From positions 248,001 through 312,000 of the forward strand of contig NZ_CP182343.1 in assembly GCF_048571125.1 (NCBI RefSeq): a DNA stretch of 64,000 nt. The letters are read 5' to 3'. Under the pieces are notes generated by a model. That model saw nothing but the letters and a program-made list of their open reading frames with translations. It ran no database searches and had not been told where the DNA came from. Shown here one piece after another: positions 25,684 to 34,605 of this stretch (its first letter is position 1; every line of letters begins with the position of its first letter). The translations under genes and the position numbers were made by a program. This stretch comes from Arcobacter siniprincipis. Lineage in GTDB: Bacteria; Campylobacterota; Campylobacteria; Campylobacterales; Arcobacteraceae.

Positions 25684-26262
25684 ATGATAACACCACAATT
25701 TGATATACCTTGTGTAATCCTTTGTGGTGGGAAAAGCTCACGAATGGGAGAAGACAAAGCACTTCTTCCTTTTTCTAATTACAACACTCTTACTCAATAT
25801 CAATTTGATAGATTAAAACCCCATTTTAAAGATATTTATTTATCTTCAAAAACTAATAAATTCGATTTTTTAAAAAGTCATGAAAATATTATATATGACA
25901 ATATTAGTGATGAAAGTTCACCTTTGATAGCTTTAAAAAGTATTTTAGAAACTGTAAAATCAGATAAAGTATTTGTAATAACTGTAGATACTCCTTTTGT
26001 AAAAATTGACTCAATTGAGAAATTAATAGATGAAAGTTTGAGTAATAGTACAATTGCAACAACATCAAGAGAGCATAATTTATGTGGAGTTTATAATAAG
26101 GCTTGCCTGCCAATAATAAATGAAATGATAAAAGAAAATAATCATAAAATAGGCTTTTTACTAAAAAAAATAGAACTTAAAAAAATCGAGTTTTTTGATG
26201 AAAATGAATTTTTAAATTTAAATAAAAAAGAAGATTACCAAAAAGCACTTTCTCTTATATAA
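25684..26262 (+). CDS. mobA: molybdenum cofactor guanylyltransferase
   Basis: The 192-residue nucleotidyltransferase has the signature L-C-G-G-K-S-S-R-M-G-E-D-K near 13-25 and a D-T-P-F near 98-101. It adds GMP to molybdopterin to form the guanine dinucleotide cofactor used by formate dehydrogenase and nitrate reductase. It begins immediately after the leuC stop, so it is co-transcribed. The function of that pairing is not evident. Confidence 0.9.
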   Translation: MITPQFDIPCVILCGGKSSRMGEDKALLPFSNYNTLTQYQFDRLKPHFKDIYLSSKTNKFDFLKSHENIIYDNISDESSPLIALKSILETVKSDKVFVITVDTPFVKIDSIEKLIDESLSNSTIATTSREHNLCGVYNKACLPIINEMIKENNHKIGFLLKKIELKKIEFFDENEFLNLNKKEDYQKALSLI

Positions 26263-26273
26263 AAATTGTCCAT

Positions 26274-26310
26274 AAAAAAAGGGATTTGAAATTAATCAAA
26301 CCCCTTTTTT
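26274..26310. terminator. bidirectional terminator between mobA and rplT
   Basis: A-run plus GGGATTTGA pairs with TCAAACCCC plus a T-run (one mismatch), loop of 6 bases. It serves the convergent mobA (+) and rplT (-) transcripts. Confidence 0.85.
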
Positions 26311-26328
26311 ATTTTTGCAAATTTAAAA

Positions 26329-26688
26329 TTATTTTGCTAATGCTGCTTTAGCTGCTGTTGCAACTGTTGTAAATGCTGCTGCATCATTCATTGCCATATC
26401 AGCTAATATTTTTCTATCTAGTTCAATTCCAGCTAATTTAACACCGTTCATGAATCTTGAATAGTTGATATCATTTAATCTACAAGCTGCATTAATTCTG
26501 ATAATCCATAGCTTTCTAATATCTCTTTTTTTCTGTCTTCTATCTCTGTATGCGTATACTAAAGATCTTTCTAATTGTTCTTTCGCTTTTCTAAAGTGTT
26601 TGCTTCTACCTGCGAAGAAACCTCTTGCCGCTTTTAGAACTTTTTTATGTCTTCTTCTTCTAACTATACCAGTTTTAACTCTAGGCAT
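26329..26688 (-). CDS. rplT: 50S ribosomal protein L20
   Basis: 119 residues, basic N-terminus with R-R-R-R-H-K-K and G-F-F-A-G-R-S-K-H, followed by R-R-Q-K-K-R-D-I-R. Full length. Last gene of the thrS-infC-rpmI-rplT cluster. The 100-base gap to rpmI contains TCGGC/GCCGA and CCACA/TGTGG hairpins, possible autoregulatory structures. Confidence 0.97.
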   Translation of the reverse strand: MPRVKTGIVRRRRHKKVLKAARGFFAGRSKHFRKAKEQLERSLVYAYRDRRQKKRDIRKLWIIRINAACRLNDINYSRFMNGVKLAGIELDRKILADMAMNDAAAFTTVATAAKAALAK

Positions 26689-26788
26689 TTTATTCCTTTC
26701 TTAACCATATATTTGTTTAATATTGGTGTCGGCTTTTGCCGAACTTGTCCACATACTTGTGGAGGGACTTGTAATTAAATCTAATTAA

Positions 26789-26986
26789 TTACGCTTTACA
26801 CAACATTCTTCTAACTCTTGTAGCATCAGTGCTATCAATAGTTTGAGGTCCTCTTAATGCCACTTTTCTTTTTCTTGACATTTTTGTTAAGATGTGACTT
26901 CTAAATGCTGAACCACATTTAATTGAACCATTTTTTTTCACTTTAAATCTCTTTAAAGCTCCACTAACTGATTTCATTTTAGGCAT
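26789..26986 (-). CDS. rpmI: 50S ribosomal protein L35
   Basis: 65 residues, with P-K-M-K-S-V-S-G-A-L-K-R-F at the start and H-I-L-T-K-M-S-R-K-R-K in the middle. Located 142 bases after infC, with a strong inverted repeat in that gap. Confidence 0.97.
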   Translation of the reverse strand: MPKMKSVSGALKRFKVKKNGSIKCGSAFRSHILTKMSRKRKVALRGPQTIDSTDATRVRRMLCKA

Positions 26987-27090
26987 GGATTTCTCCTTTC
27001 TTAAATTTGCATTCTTCTTCGATATTAGAAAAAGTTTGTGATTATAGTAAAAATAAGCTTTAGATAAGTTTAAGTTAGTTTGAAGTTTTT

Positions 27091-27117
27091 GTAGAAAGAG
27101 GAATTATCTCTTTCTAC
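27091..27117 (-). promoter_or_regulatory. 10-bp perfect stem-loop in the infC-rpmI spacer
   Basis: GTAGAAAGAG (27091-27100) and CTCTTTCTAC (27108-27117), 7-base loop, 12 bases after the infC stop. There is no T-tract on the transcribed strand, so it is more likely a processing or regulatory element of the ribosomal-protein message than a terminator. Confidence 0.5.
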
Positions 27118-27128
27118 TTAAGTGGAAA

Positions 27129-27656
27129 TTAGTCTTTTTTAGGAAGAACCATCATGTTTACAAATCTTCCTTCAAGTTTTGGTTCAGAATCTCTATCACC
27201 ATAATCTTCTAGCATAGGCCATACTTTTTCAAGTACTTCTGCTCCAGCTTCAGGATGAGCCATCTCTCTACCTTTTAGAAATACTCTACATTTTACATGA
27301 AATCCTTTTTCAAGGAATTCAATTGCATGTTTAACTTTATAGTTAATATCATTTTCAGCAATTTTAACAGAAAATTTCACTTCTTTTAGAACAATCACTT
27401 TTTGATTTTTTCTAGCTTCTTTTTTCTTTTTTTCTTGTTGATATTTGAATTTACTATAATCCATTATTTTTGCAACAGGTGGTTTACCTTCTGGCGCAAT
27501 TAGAACTAAATCAAGACCTTGTTCATCCGCAGTTTTTAAAGCATCTGCTGTTGAGATGATACCATAGTTAGTACCATCGTCACCCATACATCTAACTTCC
27601 TTAGCTGTAATGTCGTCATTCATTATAACATCGTCTTTTTTATTTCCTCGACTCAA
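27129..27656 (-). CDS. infC: translation initiation factor IF-3
   Basis: 175 residues, with the two-domain IF-3 architecture: N-domain G-L-D-L-V-L-I-A-P near 49-57, linker rich in lysine (about 75-85), C-domain with V-K-H-A-I-E-F-L near 108 and K-G-R-E-M near 129. The full frame starts at a TTG (27656) overlapping the thrS stop as TTGA. An ATG 11 codons in (27623) is the alternative. Related IF-3 proteins also begin with M-S-x-x-K ahead of the N-D-x-I segment, which favours the TTG. Rare starts in infC are known to be used for autoregulation. Confidence 0.95.
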   Translation of the reverse strand: MSRGNKKDDVIMNDDITAKEVRCMGDDGTNYGIISTADALKTADEQGLDLVLIAPEGKPPVAKIMDYSKFKYQQEKKKKEARKNQKVIVLKEVKFSVKIAENDINYKVKHAIEFLEKGFHVKCRVFLKGREMAHPEAGAEVLEKVWPMLEDYGDRDSEPKLEGRFVNMMVLPKKD

Positions 27657-29461
27657 ATTTCACTTCCTTTATTAATTTCATTTAACATTTGGATAAATTC
27701 ATCTTTACCCATGTTTGATTGTTCTCTTTTTCTTCTATCTCTTAGTGCTACAGTTTTGTTTTCAACTTCTTCATCTCCAATTACTACAATCATTGGAACT
27801 CTTTGTTTTTCTGCCATTCTGATTCTTTTGTTTAAACTTTCATTCATACTGAAAATTTTAGAATCGATGCTATTTTGTAAAAGCTCTTTTTGTAGCTCTT
27901 TTGCATACTCATTATGAGTATCCGCAATTGGTACAAAAATAACTTGTGTAGGAGCAATAACAAATGGAAACTCACCTGCACAGTGTTCTGTTAATATACC
28001 AATAAATCTTTCAAAAGAACCTAGAATTGCTCTATGAATCATAACTGGTTGTTCTTTCTCACCTTTTTCATTGATAAATTCAGCATTGAATCTTGAAGGT
28101 AAGTTCATATCAACTTGAACAGTTCCACATTGCCATTTTCTTCCAATAGCATCTAGAATTTTAATATCAATTTTAGGACCATAAAATGCTCCACCACCTT
28201 CATCAATACCATATGTGATATTGTTTTCATCAAGTGCATCCATGATACCTTTTGTAGTTTTTTCCCAAAAAATATCATCACCGATTGCTTTTTCCGGTTT
28301 TGTAGAAACTTCGATTTCATATTTAAAATCAAATAGTTTAAGTAATGCATCAACGAATTCTAAAACTTCAAAGATTACTGATTTTATTTGATCTTGTGTA
28401 CAAAATATATGTGAATCATCTTGAGTAAATTCTCTAACTCTAAATAATCCATGCATTGCACCACTCATCTCATGTCTATGAACAACCCCATACTCAAAAA
28501 GTTTTTTTGGTAGGTCTTTATATGATACCAAATTATTTTTGAATATTTGAATATGTCCAACACAGTTCATTGGTTTGATACCATATTCTTGTTCATCAAT
28601 AGTAGTAAAATACATATTCTCTTTGTAGTTTGCATAGTGACCTGATATTTTCCACATCTCAGATTTTAAGATTTCTGGACCACGAACTGGTTCATATCCT
28701 CTTATTCGGTGAGCTTTGTATAAGATATGCTCTAATTTTGATCTAAGTCTTGCCCCATTTGGTAGCCACATAGGAAGACCTGCTCCTACTTCATCACTAA
28801 ATGTGAAAAGTTCAAGTTCTGTTCCTAGTTTTCTATGATCTCTTTTTTTAGCTTCTTCTAGCATTTTCACATAATCAAAAAGTTCTTGTTTATCAAAAAA
28901 TGCAATACCATAAATTCTAGTAATCATCTCATTTTTTTCATCACCACCAAGATAAGCACCAGCTACTCTTGTTAGTTTAAAACTTCTTATCATTCTAGTA
29001 TTTGGTAAATGTGGACCTCTACATAAATCCTCAAAATCACCTTGTTTGTACATCGTCAGAGTCTCATCTGTAATTCTTGATAATACAGCTTGTTTTAGTT
29101 CGTCACTATTAAATTTTTGTGAAATCTCTTCTCTTGATGCTTCGTATCTTTCAATAGGTAGTTTAGCATTTGCTAACTCTTTCATTTTCTTTTCAATTTT
29201 AGGTAAGTCTTCATCTGATATTTTTGATTCAACTTTAAAATCATAGTAAAAACCTTCACTTACAACAGGTCCTACAAAAAATTTAGCTTCTGGATATAAC
29301 TCTTTGATAGCTTGTGCCATAAGATGGGCACATGAGTGTCTTAAAATCTCTAAAGATTCTTTAGAGTTATCGGCTTTTATTACCTCTCCTTGAATATTCA
29401 AAGCTTCCGCAGTTTGAAGGTCATAAATTTGACCATCATTTAATACGCCAATCGGTTCCAA
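27653..29461 (-). CDS. thrS: threonyl-tRNA synthetase
   Basis: 602 residues, a class II synthetase. The editing domain has H-S-C-A-H-L-M near 42-48. Catalytic motif 2 is R-x-E near 330 (V-H-R-H-E-M-S-G). The core zinc ligand is the Cys of M-N-C-V-G-H, and the C-terminal anticodon-binding domain starts near 500. The N-terminal TGS region is short, as in other Campylobacterota. It is the first gene of the thrS-infC-rpmI-rplT cluster and diverges from the gene at 29571. Confidence 0.97.
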   Translation of the reverse strand: MEPIGVLNDGQIYDLQTAEALNIQGEVIKADNSKESLEILRHSCAHLMAQAIKELYPEAKFFVGPVVSEGFYYDFKVESKISDEDLPKIEKKMKELANAKLPIERYEASREEISQKFNSDELKQAVLSRITDETLTMYKQGDFEDLCRGPHLPNTRMIRSFKLTRVAGAYLGGDEKNEMITRIYGIAFFDKQELFDYVKMLEEAKKRDHRKLGTELELFTFSDEVGAGLPMWLPNGARLRSKLEHILYKAHRIRGYEPVRGPEILKSEMWKISGHYANYKENMYFTTIDEQEYGIKPMNCVGHIQIFKNNLVSYKDLPKKLFEYGVVHRHEMSGAMHGLFRVREFTQDDSHIFCTQDQIKSVIFEVLEFVDALLKLFDFKYEIEVSTKPEKAIGDDIFWEKTTKGIMDALDENNITYGIDEGGGAFYGPKIDIKILDAIGRKWQCGTVQVDMNLPSRFNAEFINEKGEKEQPVMIHRAILGSFERFIGILTEHCAGEFPFVIAPTQVIFVPIADTHNEYAKELQKELLQNSIDSKIFSMNESLNKRIRMAEKQRVPMIVVIGDEEVENKTVALRDRRKREQSNMGKDEFIQMLNEINKGSEI

Positions 29462-29570
29462 TAATTTCCTTTTTCATTAAGTTTTTTATAAAATTTATAT
29501 ATTTTAACTTAATTAGACTTAAAAAACTTTAGAGTTGTGCTTATTTAGAATACTTTAGATAAAATTGTGT

Positions 29571-30083
29571 ATGATTATTAACTTATCTAAAATAAAAACA
29601 GAAGCACTCTTACTCTTGTGTAAGGACATTATAACATCTTATGAAAATATTGAAGATGAAAAATTTGAAATTGATGATGAAATAAATATTTATATAAAAG
29701 ATACTTCTAAAGATATTTTAAAAGAGTTAAAAAGAGTTACAAAAGAAAATGACTATTATTTAAATAATAAAAATTCATATACAATTTCTGCCATATTGCA
29801 AGCTTATAATTTTTTAAATTTAGAGTTATCAAAGGAGTTAAAAGAAGGTGTATCTTTCAATCCCTCTATGCTTTATATATCACTTTTATCGATGTGGTTT
29901 AAGGAGCTAGGAAAAGAATCAAAATCAAAAGAATATATCTATTTTTTGCTATATCCTTATTCTATAACTTATGATAAATTATTATTAAATATAAAAGATG
30001 AGAAATTTAAAGTTTTAAATATAAAAATGATAGATATAGCAGAACGAGTAATTTTAAAATATAACAAATACACACTAAAATAA
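29571..30083 (+). CDS. hypothetical helical protein upstream of rqcH
   Basis: I do not recognise this 170-residue protein. I took the ATG at 29571; a TTG two codons earlier is possible. It is lysine-, glutamate- and isoleucine-rich, predicted mostly helical, with no signal peptide, membrane segment, cysteine pair or nucleotide motif. It ends 11 bases before the rqcH start, so they are probably in one operon and it may have an accessory role there, but that is only a context argument. Confidence 0.7.
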   Translation: MIINLSKIKTEALLLLCKDIITSYENIEDEKFEIDDEINIYIKDTSKDILKELKRVTKENDYYLNNKNSYTISAILQAYNFLNLELSKELKEGVSFNPSMLYISLLSMWFKELGKESKSKEYIYFLLYPYSITYDKLLLNIKDEKFKVLNIKMIDIAERVILKYNKYTLK

Positions 30084-30094
30084 ATTGGAACCAA

Positions 30095-31423
30095 ATGAAA
30101 TATTATGCTATAAAAAATATTGTTGAATATTTAAATGCAAATTGTAAAATAATAAGACAAATAAGAAGAGTAGAAAACAACACTATTTTTATTGAGTTTA
30201 ATGACAGAAATGTAATATATTTTGATATGGCAAAAAGCAATAGCTTAATATATAAAAAAGATGAAAAGATTTCATCACAAAAAGATTTTATCGCACCTTT
30301 TGATACTATTTTACAAAAAAGATTTAATAACTCAAGAATAAAAAATATCACAATGCACAATGATGATAAGATTATTCGAATCTATGTAAATTCAAAATCT
30401 TCATATAAAGAATTAACTACAGTTTTACAGTTTGAATTTACAGGGAAACATACAAATATCATCATTTTGGATGAAAATGAAATAATCCTAGAAGCCCTAA
30501 GACATATAGATGAATTCAGCTCTTCTAGGGTTGTAAAAGTTGGTGAAAAATTAGATGAAATCCCAAAACAAACCTTTATACCCAAAATGGAAGAGATAAA
30601 AGACACAGAAGAGTTCTTACTTAATAATTATCTTCAAAAAGAACAAAGTTTATTAGCCAGTTTAAAAAAACAAAAAATATCACAAATAGAAAAAAATCGT
30701 GCCAAATTATTAAAAGTCTTAAAAACTTTGCCACAAAAAGATGAATTAGAAAAAGAATCAGAACTTTTATACGAAAAAGCAAATTTGATTTTGAGTAATT
30801 TACACCTAATAAAACCATATGAAAAAAGTGCAAAACTAAATAATTATGATGGAAGTGTTGTAGAAATTGATTTAAGTGAGTGTAGTAATCCTTCTATTTA
30901 TGCAAATAGCCTTTTTAAAAAAGCAAAAAAACTAAAACAAAAAAGTTTGCATATTTCTATAGAAAAAGAGAATTTAGAAAAAAAATCTGAATTTTTAAAT
31001 AGAATGATTTCAAATATAAAACTTTGTAAGTCTATTGATGAAGTAGAATTTTTACTTCCTAAAAAACAAAGAAATCAAACAAAAACAAAAAAACAAGAAC
31101 CATTTGAGAGTTTTTTCTTCGATGGGTATAGAATACTTCTAGGAACGGATGAGCGTTCAAATATATTTTTACTTCAAAATTCAAAAGCAAGTGACTTTTG
31201 GTTTCATATGCAAAGTACAAATTCTTCCCATGTAATAGTACAAAATACAAAAAAGACCCTTCCCATAGATGTTATATATAAAGCAGCAGAATTATGTGTA
31301 AAATTTTCAACAGATTTTAGTGGAAAATATTTAGTTGATTTTACTCAAAGAAGAAATGTAAAAGTTCAAAATGGGGCAAATGTTTTATATAATCCTTATG
31401 ATACAATCGATGTACATATTTAA
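30095..31423 (+). CDS. rqcH: NFACT/RqcH-family ribosome quality control protein
   Basis: The 442-residue protein has the NFACT-N domain (about 1-170, with G-K-H-T-N-I-I-I-L-D near 117), two coiled-coil stretches (about 180-230 and 270-330) and the C-terminal NFACT-R domain (about 345-440, R-I-L-L-G-T-D and D-F-W-F-H-M-Q). Earlier annotations call such proteins fibronectin-binding. Known homologues bind stalled 50S-peptidyl-tRNA complexes and add alanine tails. It is shorter than Firmicutes RqcH (about 570), mainly in the middle region, as seen in other Campylobacterota. Confidence 0.88.
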   Translation: MKYYAIKNIVEYLNANCKIIRQIRRVENNTIFIEFNDRNVIYFDMAKSNSLIYKKDEKISSQKDFIAPFDTILQKRFNNSRIKNITMHNDDKIIRIYVNSKSSYKELTTVLQFEFTGKHTNIIILDENEIILEALRHIDEFSSSRVVKVGEKLDEIPKQTFIPKMEEIKDTEEFLLNNYLQKEQSLLASLKKQKISQIEKNRAKLLKVLKTLPQKDELEKESELLYEKANLILSNLHLIKPYEKSAKLNNYDGSVVEIDLSECSNPSIYANSLFKKAKKLKQKSLHISIEKENLEKKSEFLNRMISNIKLCKSIDEVEFLLPKKQRNQTKTKKQEPFESFFFDGYRILLGTDERSNIFLLQNSKASDFWFHMQSTNSSHVIVQNTKKTLPIDVIYKAAELCVKFSTDFSGKYLVDFTQRRNVKVQNGANVLYNPYDTIDVHI

Positions 31424-31513
31424 ATAAAATATACTCAAAATAAGCCTTAAAAAGTTTATTTACAAAATAGAAAGAAAACTTAAGATAAAATATGAAAAAA
31501 TCAAAGGTTTTCA

Positions 31514-32272
31514 ATGTATGAGTTAATTTCTTCAAGTTCAACGAGAATAAAAACAGCACTTGTTTTATTTGCCGTATTTATTCTAGTAAGTTATATAAAT
31601 ACTATGTTTGTAACTTGGCTTTTTCTTGGTGCTTTTATGATCGTGGGTATTGATGAAGCGATGAATCTTTTTAAAGTAAAAGATTCAACAGTCTTTCAAT
31701 ATGCCGCTATTACTTGGATTATCGCTTATTTTTATCCTTATCCTGAAATATTAGTTTTAATAGCTTTAGTAATTTTTGCTTCTAATTTAGCTTACAAAAG
31801 AGATATGGATAAAAAAGTATTTCTTCCTTTCTTATATCCACTTATCTCATTTCTAACACTTTTAACTTTATATAATGAGTATGGAATAGGAGTTCTTTGG
31901 TGGATGTTATTTGTGGTAGCTTCTGCTGATGTTGGAGCTTATTATGTGGGTCGTGCTTTTGGGAAAACAAAATTTTGTGAAACAAGTCCAAATAAGACTC
32001 TAGAGGGTGTAGCTGGAGGTATCATTTTAGCAGCTATTTTAGGTCCAATATTTGCAATTGATGGAATAACTTATATGGGGACTTTAGTTATTTCTATAGT
32101 AGTTGCTATTTCATCTATTTTTGGTGACTTATTTGAAAGTTATCTAAAAAGAGAAGCAGATGTTAAAGATAGTGGAAGTATTTTACCAGGTCATGGTGGA
32201 GTATTAGATAGAACAGATGGTTTCTTATTTGCTTCTGTTGTGATGTTAGTTTTATTAAGAGCTATACTTTGA
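31514..32272 (+). CDS. cdsA: phosphatidate cytidylyltransferase
   Basis: The 252-residue integral membrane enzyme makes CDP-diacylglycerol. The C-terminal family signature S-x-x-K-R-x-x-x-K-D-x-x-x-x-x-P-G-H-G-G-x-x-D-R-x-D is present (about 210-238, read as K-R-E-A-D-V-K-D-S and P-G-H-G-G-V-L-D-R-T-D). Seven or so membrane segments precede it. Its stop overlaps the TTG start of dxr (TTGA), a pairing common in Campylobacterota. Confidence 0.95.
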   Translation: MYELISSSSTRIKTALVLFAVFILVSYINTMFVTWLFLGAFMIVGIDEAMNLFKVKDSTVFQYAAITWIIAYFYPYPEILVLIALVIFASNLAYKRDMDKKVFLPFLYPLISFLTLLTLYNEYGIGVLWWMLFVVASADVGAYYVGRAFGKTKFCETSPNKTLEGVAGGIILAAILGPIFAIDGITYMGTLVISIVVAISSIFGDLFESYLKREADVKDSGSILPGHGGVLDRTDGFLFASVVMLVLLRAIL

Positions 32273-33336
32273 TAATATTAGGAAGTACTGGTTCTATTGG
32301 AGTTAATACTCTAAATATCGCACAAAAATTTAACCTAAATATTGATGTTTTAGTTGCAGGGAAAAATATAGAATTACTCAATGCTCAAATAAAACAGTTC
32401 AATCCAAAAACCGTAGTAATTGCTTCAAAAGATGATATTTCAAAAGTAAATCATACAAATGTATTTTATGGGGAAGAAGCAGTTCTAAATGCGATTGAAC
32501 AATCAGATGCAAAAACAGTTGTAAATTCACTTGTAGGATTTTTGGGACTTAAACCCACACTAAAAGCAATAGAGTGTGGTAAAAAAGTAGCTTTGGCAAA
32601 TAAAGAATCATTAGTAGTAGCGGGTGCTTTTATAGACCAAAATAATCTTATTCCCATAGATAGTGAACACTTTGGATTATGGTACTTATTACAAGATAAA
32701 AAAATAGATTCTATGACAATAACTGCTAGTGGTGGATCATTTAGAGATTATCCATTAGAGAAGTTAAAGAATGTATCTATAAAAGAGGCTTTAAATCATC
32801 CAAATTGGTCAATGGGGAATAAAATCACAATAGATAGTGCAACCATGACAAATAAGGTTTTTGAACTACTTGAAGCAAAATGGCTTTTCGATACAACAAA
32901 ACTAGATGCAATCATAGAGACAAAATCGCTAATTCATGCACTTATCAATTTTACTGATGGAAGTACAACTGCTCATATTGCAAATGCAAATATGCAACTT
33001 CCTATTTCATACGCTGTTTTAGGTAGAGTCGATGAAAATATACTTAAACATATAGATTTAGTAGAAGTTGGAACTTTGGAGTTTAAAAAAATAGAAGAAC
33101 AAAGATATCCAATCTGGGGCATAAAAGATGAAATTCTAACAAATCCCAATTTAGGTGTAGTAATAAATGCTGCAAATGAAGTTGCAGTTTCAAAATTCTT
33201 AAATGAAAAAATAGGATTTTTAGATATCTCAAAAATTACCCTTGATGCAATAAATCATTTTCACAATGTAAATCCAAGTTCATTAGAAGAAATCTTTGCT
33301 TGGGATAAAGAAGTTAGGGCTTATTGTGAGTCTTGA
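32269..33336 (+). CDS. dxr: 1-deoxy-D-xylulose 5-phosphate reductoisomerase
   Basis: The 355-residue enzyme of the MEP isoprenoid pathway starts directly with the NADPH loop I-L-G-S-T-G-S-I-G. It has N-K-E-S near 110, the catalytic S-E-H region near 131-134 and the flexible loop H-P-N-W-S-M-G near 177-183. It uses a TTG start overlapping the cdsA stop; no other start keeps the N-terminal strand intact. Full length for epsilon-type Dxr. Confidence 0.95.
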   Translation: MIILGSTGSIGVNTLNIAQKFNLNIDVLVAGKNIELLNAQIKQFNPKTVVIASKDDISKVNHTNVFYGEEAVLNAIEQSDAKTVVNSLVGFLGLKPTLKAIECGKKVALANKESLVVAGAFIDQNNLIPIDSEHFGLWYLLQDKKIDSMTITASGGSFRDYPLEKLKNVSIKEALNHPNWSMGNKITIDSATMTNKVFELLEAKWLFDTTKLDAIIETKSLIHALINFTDGSTTAHIANANMQLPISYAVLGRVDENILKHIDLVEVGTLEFKKIEEQRYPIWGIKDEILTNPNLGVVINAANEVAVSKFLNEKIGFLDISKITLDAINHFHNVNPSSLEEIFAWDKEVRAYCES

Positions 33337-33610
33337 TTTAATGATTCCTTTTGGAATACTTTTAGTTTTAGTTGTATACTTAATCTTTACAAGAACAAAG
33401 TTTGAAAAAGAGACAATTAAAGATTATGAAGCAAAGTTTGAAAACTGGAAAGTCCATGCAAAATCAGAAGAGAAAGAAGTTCAAGAGTCAAAAAAAGAGT
33501 TAGTTGGACTTGTGTTTAAAAAAAATGGTAAAATAGACATAGAACTTTTTGATGAACTTACAAATGATAGAATTCAAAAAGGAAAATTTAACTCAAAGAT
33601 AAGAGAATGA
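33326..33610 (+). CDS. small membrane-anchored hypothetical protein
   Basis: About 94 residues from a GTG at 33326, overlapping the end of dxr; an ATG at 33341 is an alternative start. One N-terminal membrane helix (I-P-F-G-I-L-L-V-L-V-V-Y-L-I-F) is followed by a charged, lysine/glutamate-rich cytoplasmic tail. Not recognised. Tight packing between dxr and the next gene (stop overlaps the next ATG) supports that it is real. Confidence 0.65.
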   Translation: MSLDLMIPFGILLVLVVYLIFTRTKFEKETIKDYEAKFENWKVHAKSEEKEVQESKKELVGLVFKKNGKIDIELFDELTNDRIQKGKFNSKIRE

Positions 33611-34035
33611 AATATTTACTACTCATAATATCGTTAATAGCAGTTTTAAATGCAGCCTCTTTACATAGAGACAATGATAGAAATATCGTAATAGATGATG
33701 CAAATAAATTAGTTTGGATGGATAGTGAACAAAATGTTACAAATTATCTAACTCATCCAGATGCCCAAGATTATTGTGATAAGTTATCTTATGCAGGCTT
33801 TGATGATTGGCGTTTGCCAGATATTGAAGAGTTTGCTCTAATAGTTGATAAAAAAAATACCAAAAAAAATATAAATAGAGCTTTTAAATATAGTCTAAGT
33901 GACGGTTATTGGGCAAGTACAGCTCACTGGAGAACTTTGTGGTTTTATGCTGATTATATGTATTTTGTAAGTGGAACAGCATATTATGATAGTAGACACA
34001 AACTAAAATTAGTTAGATGTGTAAGAAGTAAATAA
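33607..34035 (+). CDS. secreted DUF1566 (Lcl C-terminal-like) protein
   Basis: The 142-residue protein has a signal peptide (about 1-18), then the DUF1566 pattern: D-x-x-x-x-L-V-W-M-D, W-R-L-P-D-I-E-E near 74-81, Y-W-A-S-T-A and a final L-V-R-C-V-R. This C-type-lectin-like fold is often found in secreted or surface proteins of unknown role. Start ATG overlaps the preceding stop by three bases. Confidence 0.82.
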   Translation: MKYLLLIISLIAVLNAASLHRDNDRNIVIDDANKLVWMDSEQNVTNYLTHPDAQDYCDKLSYAGFDDWRLPDIEEFALIVDKKNTKKNINRAFKYSLSDGYWASTAHWRTLWFYADYMYFVSGTAYYDSRHKLKLVRCVRSK

Positions 34036-34047
34036 AAAAGGTAGAAA

Positions 34048-34605
34048 GTGAATAAAAGAGTTTTGATATTACATGGTTTGGGAGGAAGTGATTTCCCCCA
34101 TTGGCAAGCACATTTAGCAAGTGATTTGATAAAAGATAATTATATTGTATCTTTTCCTGCTTTTCCAAGTAGAGATAACCCTGATTTAAGTGAGTGGAAA
34201 GAGTTTTTAAAAAAAGAGATTAAACATTTCAAGCCTGATATTGTAGTTTGTCACTCTTTGGCAAATGTACTTTGGTTTTATACTTGTAGTGAACTTGACA
34301 TAAGTCTTGATAAACTTATGTTAGTAGCCCCTGTTAGTAGAAATAGAATCGTAAAAGAAGCACAAAGTTTTTATCCATATCCTATTGTAAAAGATTTAAA
34401 AGCAAAAGAGATAATAATGGCAGCTTCAACAAATGATCCATATATGGAAATAGAAGAAGCAATAAAATTACAAACAGAGTTAAATGTTGGTATGAAAATA
34501 ATGGAAAATGCAGGACATATAAATGCAGCTTCTGGATTTGGAAAACTTGACTGTGCACTAGATTGGATAAAAAGAGAAGAGACTTGTGAGGAAAATGCTA
34601 AATGA
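34048..34605 (+). CDS. RBBP9/YdeN-family serine hydrolase
   Basis: The 185-residue alpha/beta hydrolase starts at GTG 34048 behind a GTAGAAA stretch. Signature L-H-G-L-G-G-S-D-F-P-H-W near 8-19, nucleophile elbow C-H-S-L-A near 68-72, and C-terminal histidine in E-N-A-G-H-I-N near 159-165. The substrate is unknown in bacteria. Its stop overlaps the tsaD start (ATGA). Confidence 0.85.
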   Translation: MNKRVLILHGLGGSDFPHWQAHLASDLIKDNYIVSFPAFPSRDNPDLSEWKEFLKKEIKHFKPDIVVCHSLANVLWFYTCSELDISLDKLMLVAPVSRNRIVKEAQSFYPYPIVKDLKAKEIIMAASTNDPYMEIEEAIKLQTELNVGMKIMENAGHINAASGFGKLDCALDWIKREETCEENAK

